Positions 4,696-10,857 of a DNA stretch of 10,857 bases are shown here, piece after piece. A program made the position numbers and the translations under genes. The stretch's first letter is position 1; each line of letters starts with the position of its first letter. Location: positions 1 to 10,857 of the forward strand of contig JAFGRR010000648.1 of NCBI GenBank assembly GCA_016935035.1, in the 5' to 3' direction. Under the pieces are notes generated by a model that saw only the letters and a program-made list of their open reading frames with translations, had not been told where the DNA came from and made no database searches. This stretch comes from Phycisphaerae bacterium (GTDB taxonomy: Bacteria; Planctomycetota; Phycisphaerae; UBA1845; Fen-1342).

Positions 4696-6528
4696 ATGGT
4701 CACTGACACTCCGGCAACGCAGTCCGACGCCAACCGGCGGCCACAATTGCGGTTGTGGGATGGCGTTATTCCAGATGCTCTGGGCATCGGCGTGATGTTG
4801 CTGGTGGTCGCGGGCCTGGGCATCGTCGCACTCGTGGCCGATCAATTGTTGCAACGCGAGGCGCAAGGCGCCGACCTCGCCCTTGGTAACGCGCTGGCGA
4901 CCACCATCGCGAGCCGGCTAGCGCCGCTGAATGATGAGTCGAGCCCGCAGGTCGGTGCCACACTCGAAGCACTGCGTGGCGCGCTTCCATTCCAGTCGGT
5001 CCGCTGGACAGACAAGGATGGCCATGTGCGCTATGAGTGGCAAACCGCGCGTCAGGCCACCGCGTCGGCCGCTCAATCGCCGGATGCCGCTGCCGTCCAC
5101 CCGGGTCAACTCTTCACGGCGCCTGTGTTGGATGCCTGCGGCGTTCAGACTGGCCAGGTGACGGTTTCGCGCGTGAGCGCCGCCGCCACTCGGCATCGAT
5201 CGGTGCTATTCGGCCTGTGGGGCGCGGCGACGTTTCTGTCTTTGATTGGCTACTTCGCGATATACCGTCGCCTGCAGCGTCACGTTCGGCCGCTGGCGGC
5301 AATCCAGAATAACTTGCAGCGCTATGCCAGCGGCATGGAGCGAGAACTGTTGGCGCTGAGCCTGAGCGACTCGCTGGGGAGCATCGCGCAGTGCTGGAAC
5401 CAGCTCGTCTCGCAACTGGCGAGCTTGCAGCAGCACGGTGCGCCGGCCGCCGGCGCGAAGGTCGGCAACGAGGCGCTTTCGCGTTTCGAGAATCGCACGC
5501 TGCGGCGGATGTTTGACCGGTTGCCGGTTGGCGTTGTGCGTTTCAGTACTGACCAGCAGATCAAGTATGCCAACGCGGCCGCCGCCAAGCTGTTGGGTGT
5601 CGATGGCGAGAAGATGATCGGTGGTGCGTTGTCTGAGTTTGTCGGCGAGGAGTGTGCCAGCCCGCTGCTGGGTTCGCGGCAACTGGGGAACAAGCCGCAC
5701 ACCATCGACAAGCGTATCGGCGACGATGAGAACGCCGTCTTGCTCCGCATGCAGATTCTGCCCTGGAACGCGGGGGCGCAGGACGACCCGTTGCTGATGA
5801 TGCAGGACATCACGCGCATGCAGGAAGCCGAGCGTGCCCGCGATGACTTCCTCTATCACGTGACGCACGAGTTGCGGACTCCGCTCACGAATATCCAGGC
5901 CTACACGGAGACACTCAGTCAGCCCGACTTTGACGATGAGCAGACGCGCAAGGAGTGCTACAACGTCATCACGAGTGAAACGCGGCGTCTGTCGAATCTC
6001 GTCGAGGAGATTCTGAGCCTGTCGCAGCTTGAGGTTGGCTCGCTGCGCATCACGTGGAGTGATGTCGACCTGGTGCGTCTGCTGCGTGGCATGGTGCAAG
6101 ACAACCTCGGGCGCGCGGATGAAAAGCAGATTGACCTGACCCTCAGGCTGCCGCCCAAGGTGCCCAATATCCGCGGCGACAAGGAACGTCTCGCCACGCT
6201 GCTGAACAACCTGATCGGCAACGCCCTTAAGTACACGGACAGCGGCGGCAAGGTCGACGTCGTGCTGGACGCGCTCGACCACTGTGTGCGGATCGCGGTC
6301 AGTGACACCGGGCTTGGCATCTCGCCCGAGGATCAGCAACACGTCTTCGACAAGTTCTTCCGTGCCACAAGTGACGAGGTCCGAGAGGTCAAGGGCACGG
6401 GGTTGGGACTGGCGATCGCGCGCGAGGTGGCGCGTTTGCACGGGGGCGATATCGAACTCGAGAGCGAGCTTGGTACGGGCTCGACCTTTACGGTCAAGCT
6501 GCCGTTCAACACGGATGAAGGTCAGTAG
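4696..6528 (+). CDS. Membrane sensor histidine kinase with PAS domain
   Basis: A 610-residue kinase that should autophosphorylate on His391 and pass phosphate to a receiver, most likely the next gene. In order: short cytoplasmic start; membrane segment about 26-50; extracytoplasmic sensor region about 51-168 with no recognised fold; second membrane segment about 169-190; HAMP-like helical linker to about 250; PAS domain about 268-375 (FDRLPVGVVRFSTDQQIKYA); HisKA with HELRTPL at 391-397; HATPase_c with N box NNLIGNALKY (504-513), G1 DTGLGI (537-542), FDKFF and G2 GTGLGLAIA (567-575). All catalytic boxes are intact. ATG 4696 has AGGA 11 bases upstream. Only 12 bases separate its stop from the receiver gene. 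It begins an unbroken plus-strand run to the window end, so it is probably the operon's sensory input. The ligand is unknown. Confidence 0.93.
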   Translation: MVTDTPATQSDANRRPQLRLWDGVIPDALGIGVMLLVVAGLGIVALVADQLLQREAQGADLALGNALATTIASRLAPLNDESSPQVGATLEALRGALPFQSVRWTDKDGHVRYEWQTARQATASAAQSPDAAAVHPGQLFTAPVLDACGVQTGQVTVSRVSAAATRHRSVLFGLWGAATFLSLIGYFAIYRRLQRHVRPLAAIQNNLQRYASGMERELLALSLSDSLGSIAQCWNQLVSQLASLQQHGAPAAGAKVGNEALSRFENRTLRRMFDRLPVGVVRFSTDQQIKYANAAAAKLLGVDGEKMIGGALSEFVGEECASPLLGSRQLGNKPHTIDKRIGDDENAVLLRMQILPWNAGAQDDPLLMMQDITRMQEAERARDDFLYHVTHELRTPLTNIQAYTETLSQPDFDDEQTRKECYNVITSETRRLSNLVEEILSLSQLEVGSLRITWSDVDLVRLLRGMVQDNLGRADEKQIDLTLRLPPKVPNIRGDKERLATLLNNLIGNALKYTDSGGKVDVVLDALDHCVRIAVSDTGLGISPEDQQHVFDKFFRATSDEVREVKGTGLGLAIAREVARLHGGDIELESELGTGSTFTVKLPFNTDEGQ

Positions 6529-6540
6529 GGAGGCGATGCG

Positions 6541-6924
6541 ATGAGCCGCGTGGTGGTTGCGGAAGACGATGCCCACATTCGACGGGTGATCTGCCTCTGG
6601 CTGCGCCGCCAGGGGCACGAAGTGTTCGAAGCTTCGAATGGGCGAGTGGCGCTCGACATGGTTCTGGAGCATGAGCCTCGCATCCTCGTGACTGACGTGA
6701 ACATGCCGCTGATGGACGGAATCGAATTGCTCAAGGAATTGACCGAGCGTGATTGCTCGCCGCATGGCATTGTGGTCCTGACCAATCGCTGGGACCACCG
6801 TGAGATCGGGGAGCAATTGGCCGGCCCCGGTATGCACGTCATGCCGAAGCCGTTTAGCCCGACGCGCCTGGCTGAGTTGATCGATCAACTCGGGTCCGAG
6901 GCCCCCGAAGAGGCCTCGACGTAG
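6541..6924 (+). CDS. Stand-alone CheY-like response regulator
   Basis: A 127-residue single receiver domain with no output domain. It has the expected residues: acidic pocket Glu8/Asp9/Asp10, phospho-acceptor Asp52 (VTDVNMPLMDG), switch Thr81 (VVLTN) and Lys103 in MPKPF. After the domain there is only a short acidic tail (EAPEEAST). AGGGAGG lies seven bases before the start, and the gene follows its probable cognate kinase by 12 bases. Single receivers usually act by protein-protein contact. The candidates here are the HD-GYP protein, the STAS protein or the ATPase of the same operon, or a phosphotransfer protein elsewhere. The receiver assignment is firm; the target is inferred. Confidence 0.92.
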   Translation: MSRVVVAEDDAHIRRVICLWLRRQGHEVFEASNGRVALDMVLEHEPRILVTDVNMPLMDGIELLKELTERDCSPHGIVVLTNRWDHREIGEQLAGPGMHVMPKPFSPTRLAELIDQLGSEAPEEAST

Positions 6925-6953
6925 ACGTTCGCGATCATGGCAGGAACACACTA

Positions 6954-8486
6954 ATGGAATCCTATTGCCACCCCAGGCAGGAGACACTCAACGGCCCCGG
7001 CATGATGCAGGTCGCCGCCTCGTGTGCTGGTGGCCCGAAGCAGTCACTGACGATCGTCCGGCCGGATGAACCGAGCGCGGCCGTCCCGCTTCATTGCTTG
7101 CGGACGTGTCTGAACGGCGATCCATCCTCGCTGCACAAGGCGGGTTGCGCATGGCTGCGGTCAACTCGGTCGGGCAGCGCTGATTCCACTTTGCTGCGGA
7201 ATGGCAAGTGCGACAAGGGGTATCTGGCCGATGCCGAGCCGGTCACGTTGCACGGCCGGCATGTACTTCTGCTGTCAGTCGACGGCACCATCCCCCCGGA
7301 GATGGCGCGGCCGGCTGACATCGAGGAACGGGTCGAGAACACCAGCGACATGGCCGTCCGGTTGGCGCGGGCCGTCGAGGACAGCGAGCGTCTGGCCGAG
7401 GAGGTTCTTCAGAACTACGAGCAGCTCAGCCTGTTGTTCGACTTCACCAGCCAGATCGCCGAGGTTACCGAGCCCGAGCAGATCGAGCGTTTGCTGATGA
7501 ACCGGATGGCCCGCCTGCTCAATGTCGAGACGCTTGAGGTCGTAAGCAGCCGCGGCGAGACACATGTGCTGGATGTGGCCGATGGCACGACCACGGCGCG
7601 GCATTGGCGCGACGAGCCTGACGCACAATACACCGCGTTTGCCGAGCAGGCGCTTCTGACGCATTCGGTGACCGTCAAGTCGGCCAACGATCGGAGTTAT
7701 CTGCTGTGTCCGTTGCCAAGGCTTCAGGATCAACACGACGTCGTGGTCGTCAGCCGTCCGTCCGGTGCCCCCGAGTTCATCTCGGGTGACCTACAGATGG
7801 TGGGGTCGCTGCTGACGTTCGGCGGGAACCTGATCAACAACAGCGAACTGCATGGCCACCTGCGACAGATGTCGATCGAGGCCACGCGTGCCCTGGTTTC
7901 GGCCATCGACAAGAAGGATCACTACACGTCCGGTCATTCGGAGCGGGTCGGCTTCATGTCGCGCATGACAGGTGAGGCACTCGGCGTGACGGTGGATCAA
8001 TTGGACCATTTGGAGTGGTCCGGCTTGCTGCACGACATCGGCAAGATCGGCGTGGCCGAGGACATTTTGAACAAGCCGGGCAAGCTGACCGACGTGGAGT
8101 TCGACCAGATCAAGGCCCATCCGCGGATGGGCTACGAGATTCTGAAGCCGATCGAGAGCCTCCAGCCGATCCTCGCGGGTGTCCTGCACCATCACGAGAA
8201 CGCCGATGGTTCCGGTTACCCGGACGGGCTGGAGCTGAAGGACACGCCGTTGTTCGCACGCATCATCCATGTGGCGGACGTGTTCGACGCGCTCAGCTCA
8301 ACGCGCTCCTATCGTAAGGCGTTTTCGGTCGAGCGCTCGATCGAGATCATTCAGGAGATGGCCGGCGCGAAACTGGATGCTGAGATAACGGCGACGTTCA
8401 CCGCGGCACTCCACGGGCTTCGCGAATCCAGGCCCGAGGAATTCGCCAGCATGTTTCCAATCGCGCTCGAGGAGGAACTCGTATGA
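6954..8486 (+). CDS. HD-GYP c-di-GMP phosphodiesterase with GAF-like and PocR-like N-terminal domains
   Basis: A 510-residue cytoplasmic protein expected to hydrolyse cyclic di-GMP. The HD-GYP domain (about 300-490) is complete: His328 (SGHSERV), HD pair His360-Asp361 (LLHDIGKIG), His389, HHHEN at 412-416, DGSGYP at 418-423 and Asp442. Before it is a GAF-like domain (about 155-297, starting LLFDFTSQIAEV) after a helical linker rich in Glu/Arg (about 120-155). The first 115 residues hold six Cys. The spacing of C48, C65 and C86 and the block CDKGYLADAEPVTLHGRHV resemble the PocR ligand-binding domain; this is pattern recognition and less certain. ATG 6954 has AGGA eight bases upstream. The gene ends in an ATGA overlap with the next, implying coupled translation. 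Enzyme class is strong, and loss of activity is not suggested by any motif. Confidence 0.92.
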   Translation: MESYCHPRQETLNGPGMMQVAASCAGGPKQSLTIVRPDEPSAAVPLHCLRTCLNGDPSSLHKAGCAWLRSTRSGSADSTLLRNGKCDKGYLADAEPVTLHGRHVLLLSVDGTIPPEMARPADIEERVENTSDMAVRLARAVEDSERLAEEVLQNYEQLSLLFDFTSQIAEVTEPEQIERLLMNRMARLLNVETLEVVSSRGETHVLDVADGTTTARHWRDEPDAQYTAFAEQALLTHSVTVKSANDRSYLLCPLPRLQDQHDVVVVSRPSGAPEFISGDLQMVGSLLTFGGNLINNSELHGHLRQMSIEATRALVSAIDKKDHYTSGHSERVGFMSRMTGEALGVTVDQLDHLEWSGLLHDIGKIGVAEDILNKPGKLTDVEFDQIKAHPRMGYEILKPIESLQPILAGVLHHHENADGSGYPDGLELKDTPLFARIIHVADVFDALSSTRSYRKAFSVERSIEIIQEMAGAKLDAEITATFTAALHGLRESRPEEFASMFPIALEEELV

Positions 8487-9760
8487 AACGCTCCTTTGCA
8501 TCGAGCGCGGGGCCCTGGCTGATCGGCGGGGGGCTGATCATCCTGGTTGCCTACCACCTGCTCAATCTGCCGTTGCACGGTCCGTCGGTTGATGTTCTGG
8601 CCATGACGGGCGGCGCGGTGCTGGGCTATGTGATTCTCGGCGCCGGAATCTACCTGATGGGTGGTGCCGGCAGGCATGGCACGGCGACGCCGCCGCTGCC
8701 TGCCAGTGAACGCTCGTTCGCCCTGAAATCGTTGCACTCTACTGAGACGGTGATCGACCGTTTGTTGTCGGAGTACTCGCACTGGCTTGAATCGGCCACG
8801 GCCGATGGTCGTGCCTGGGTTGCGTTTGACCAATTAGTGCGCGAAATCGCGGCGACGTATCTGCACGCGGCCCATGTCCGCTGTTTTCACGTCTCAGCGG
8901 AGGACGCGACGCTGCGTGGGCTGACCAGCAGCGATGAGAACAAGACCGAACGGTTGGCCAGTGCCCGGTCCGGAATCCTCGGGCATGTCGCCACCACCGG
9001 ACGCCTGTTTGTGAGCGGGGACCGCGCCCAAGGCGAACTGGTGCAGCGGCTGGCCGATGAAGCCGAGCAGAAGTGGCAACTGGTGTGGCCCATTCGACGC
9101 GAGGGCAGGACGATCGGCCTGATCGCGATCGGTGAGCTGCAAACACTCGATATAGCGGTCCGCACGCTGTGCGAGACGGTACTGCGGTTGACCGAGTTGG
9201 TGTGGTGCCACCTGATCTGTCGCGTGGAACTCGACCGCGCCCAGTCAACCGACAAGGCCTCGGGTGTTTTGACGCGCGACAACTTCTTCAGTGCCGCTAG
9301 CCGCTCACTGGCCGAATCGCACTCCGAGCGCGAGCCGGTCGTACTGGCTGTTCTGGCCTTGGAGGGGCTGCGCGGTCTCGATGACGGTGGTGCGTGGCGG
9401 CTGCGCGATTCGCTGGTCGAACAGACCGGCCGTGAGCTGAGCCGGCGCACACGCAGCGACGACATTGTCGGGCGATTTTCCGACGATCGCTTCGTCATGT
9501 TGTTACGCCGGCTTGATAGTGGCCTGGGACGGCTGATAGCGAGGAAGCTGGTTGAGGGCGTTCAGAACGTCATAGCCAACGGTGGCGAGCGCACCGTCAA
9601 CGTGAGCGTGCGCATCGGGCTGGTCGGCAGCGGCTTCGGACAGACGGAGCTGGACGAGCTGTTGGTGGCGGCCTTCGACGCCGCCGAGCGGGCCCGGCGC
9701 GAGAATGAACGCATCTGGATCGACATGGATGCCGTCGCTGACGCGAGGTCGCAGACATGA
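8483..9760 (+). CDS. Membrane GAF protein with degenerate GGDEF domain, probable c-di-GMP receptor
   Basis: A 425-residue protein with two N-terminal membrane segments (about 12-28 and 40-60), a GAF-like domain (about 105-250) and a C-terminal GGDEF-type domain (about 258-412). The GGDEF signature reads SDDRF (333-337) in the context VGRFSDDRFVMLL. The metal/catalytic Glu is Arg, both Gly are lost, and the upstream catalytic Asp position reads LALEG. Diguanylate cyclase activity is therefore unlikely. The product-binding I-site RxxD is kept as Arg324-Ser-Asp-Asp327, with the same distance to the signature as in active cyclases such as PleD. Binding of c-di-GMP without synthesis is the likely role. 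It overlaps the HD-GYP gene by four bases (8483-8486) and the STAS gene by four (9757-9760). GGAGGA precedes the start. It may be a membrane platform for the HD-GYP protein. Confidence 0.87.
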   Translation: MKRSFASSAGPWLIGGGLIILVAYHLLNLPLHGPSVDVLAMTGGAVLGYVILGAGIYLMGGAGRHGTATPPLPASERSFALKSLHSTETVIDRLLSEYSHWLESATADGRAWVAFDQLVREIAATYLHAAHVRCFHVSAEDATLRGLTSSDENKTERLASARSGILGHVATTGRLFVSGDRAQGELVQRLADEAEQKWQLVWPIRREGRTIGLIAIGELQTLDIAVRTLCETVLRLTELVWCHLICRVELDRAQSTDKASGVLTRDNFFSAASRSLAESHSEREPVVLAVLALEGLRGLDDGGAWRLRDSLVEQTGRELSRRTRSDDIVGRFSDDRFVMLLRRLDSGLGRLIARKLVEGVQNVIANGGERTVNVSVRIGLVGSGFGQTELDELLVAAFDAAERARRENERIWIDMDAVADARSQT

Positions 9761-10092
9761 AGACCGATGTGCAGCCGCACGGCAGCGTAATGGTCGTCAC
9801 GCCGCACGGCCCGCTGACGCGTGAGGAAGTGGCGGAATTCCGCAACACGGTTGGCCAGGCGATCGCGTCGCGCGAGGGCCGCGTGGTGCTCGATCTCCAG
9901 CATGTACCGTACGTCGACAGCGAGGGTATCGAATCGCTGTTGGAGTTGTGCGGCGCGACGGAGTCACTGAACCGGCCGCGGCTGGCGCAATTGGACGAAA
10001 CGTGCCGCGAGGCGCTCGATCTGACAGAGGTGCTCTGGCAACTCGAGGTCTTCGACACCGTGGAGAGTGCCATCCGCAGCTACAAACGGTAG
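9757..10092 (+). CDS. STAS-domain protein (anti-sigma factor antagonist-like)
   Basis: A 111-residue single STAS domain of the SpoIIAA/RsbV class. These proteins bind a serine kinase/anti-sigma partner and are switched by phosphorylation. The key segment VVLDLQHVPYVDSEGIESLL has Asp54-Ser55 at the conserved phosphorylation position, so the domain looks switchable. The start overlaps the stop of the GGDEF-like gene (ATGA), with GAGG eight bases upstream. No RsbW-like kinase, PP2C phosphatase or sigma factor is seen in the window. In this operon it more likely modulates the signalling proteins or the ATPase next to it than a sigma factor, but that is inference. Confidence 0.88.
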   Translation: MKTDVQPHGSVMVVTPHGPLTREEVAEFRNTVGQAIASREGRVVLDLQHVPYVDSEGIESLLELCGATESLNRPRLAQLDETCREALDLTEVLWQLEVFDTVESAIRSYKR

Positions 10093-10096
10093 GGCG

Positions 10097-10857
10097 ATGA
10101 AGATCAAGCGATCGAACAAGCTGGGCGCCGTGCTGATCGAGCAGGGGCTGCTCTCCGAGGATGATCTGACTCGAGCCCTCGAACATCAGGGCTCGGACAA
10201 CAAACGCCTCGGCGAGGTGTTGATCGACCTCAAGATGCTATCGCCCACCGCCATGCTCGGCGCGCTGGCCCGGCACCTTAACCATAAGGCCTGCTACCTG
10301 CGCCACGGCCTGATTGACCCGGAAGTCGCCAGGTTGCTCAGCAAGGAAGAGGCCGTGCGGCTCAACGTGCTGCCGCTTTTCAAGGTTGGCAACCGGCTGA
10401 CGGTGGCGATGGCCGAGCCCCAGTCGCTGCGAGCCATCGACCAGCTCACGCGGCTCACCGGGTGCGAGATTAACCCGGTCCTGAGTCTGCCGAGCAACAT
10501 AGCCGAGTATCAGGAGAAGTACCTCGGCGAACAGGTGGACATCGACTCCTTCCTCGTCGGCCTGACCGAATCCAACGTCGAGGTTGTCGAGCACGAGACT
10601 GTCGAGGACCAGAGTTCGCACGAGCTGGGCCGCATGGTCGAGGGCAGCCCGGTCATCAACCTGGTGAATTACCTGGTGTTGCAGGCCGTGCGCAAGAATG
10701 CGAGCGACATCCACATCGAGCCCGGCCGCAAGTTCGCCACGGTCCGCTATCGCGTCGACGGTCAGCTGGTCGAGGTGCTCCGCCCGCGGCGGGACATTTA
10801 CCCCGCGATCGTTTCGCGCATCAAGGTGATGGCGCGCCTCGACATCGCCGAGAAGCG
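10097..10857 (+). CDS. GspE/PilB-type secretion or pilus assembly ATPase with MshEN domain (3' end outside window)
   Basis: The first 253 residues of a hexameric motor ATPase of the type II secretion/type IV pilus family. The gene runs off the window before the Walker A motif. Residues 8-60 form an MshEN domain: two 24-residue motifs (8-31 and 37-60) separated by five residues, as in c-di-GMP-binding MshE. Motif 1 fits well, with Lys8 in place of Arg. Motif 2 keeps RLG (37-39) but has Lys46 and His60 where Gly and Gln are usual. The rest of the N1 domain follows to about 145. After an acidic linker comes the family core start: SPVINLVNYLVLQAVRKNAS, then DIHIEP (204-209) and VRYRVDGQL (216-224). 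ATG 10097 is four bases after the STAS stop, with a short-spaced AGGG. Whether it drives secretion or pili cannot be told; the pseudopilin at 3857 is a possible partner. Confidence 0.92.
   Translation, partial: MKIKRSNKLGAVLIEQGLLSEDDLTRALEHQGSDNKRLGEVLIDLKMLSPTAMLGALARHLNHKACYLRHGLIDPEVARLLSKEEAVRLNVLPLFKVGNRLTVAMAEPQSLRAIDQLTRLTGCEINPVLSLPSNIAEYQEKYLGEQVDIDSFLVGLTESNVEVVEHETVEDQSSHELGRMVEGSPVINLVNYLVLQAVRKNASDIHIEPGRKFATVRYRVDGQLVEVLRPRRDIYPAIVSRIKVMARLDIAEK

Noticed and set aside
5206..6987. A 593-codon open frame on the minus strand opposite the histidine kinase and receiver
   Set aside because: It is a shadow of GC-rich coding DNA. The plus strand there encodes unmistakable kinase and receiver motifs, and the antisense translation is low-complexity with no recognisable domain.
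8483..9760. Active diguanylate cyclase
   Set aside because: The signature is SDDRF, with Arg at the catalytic Glu position, and the upstream metal-binding Asp is missing, so synthesis of c-di-GMP is not supported.

Overview
The window looks like chromosomal DNA from a planctomycete, most likely class Phycisphaerae or a close relative. This rests on the GC-rich sequence, an extracellular enzyme ending in the two-loop dockerin-like tail common in that group, a planctomycete-style pseudopilin with the cleavage-site sequence RPAFSLVE, and small orphan lipoproteins. It is an inference from protein character; no rRNA or other marker gene is present.

Left part (1-3856). The window opens inside the 3' end of ilvD (dihydroxy-acid dehydratase, branched-chain amino acid synthesis). 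Its stop codon lies in a 32-bp tandem repeat, followed by two GC-rich hairpins in the convergent gap. On the minus strand is a large secreted glycoside hydrolase with signal peptide, carbohydrate-binding-like region, fibronectin III, glycoamylase-like (PF10091/GH144-type) catalytic domain and dockerin-like tail. Divergent from it, across a gap with a perfect 14-bp palindrome, is a 71-residue tyrosine-rich acidic lipoprotein with a strong ribosome binding site and a good intrinsic terminator. A second small orphan lipoprotein follows.

Right part (3857-10857). A type II secretion/type IV pilus pseudopilin precedes a tight plus-strand gene run with no internal terminator: membrane sensor histidine kinase, stand-alone receiver, HD-GYP phosphodiesterase with a probable PocR-like sensory N-terminus, membrane GAF protein with a degenerate GGDEF domain, STAS protein, and a GspE/PilB-type assembly ATPase cut by the window edge. 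Three consecutive genes are joined by ATGA stop/start overlaps, and the ATPase starts 4 bases after the STAS stop.

Reading of the system. The ATPase begins with a two-motif MshEN domain, a known c-di-GMP-binding module. Upstream lie a c-di-GMP-degrading HD-GYP enzyme with intact catalytic motifs and a GGDEF protein that has lost its catalytic residues but keeps a correctly spaced RxxD I-site. The simplest model is a membrane-sensed phosphorelay and c-di-GMP circuit controlling a secretion or pilus motor, with a STAS partner-switching branch. No active diguanylate cyclase, STAS kinase or phosphatase is visible here, so those parts must lie elsewhere.
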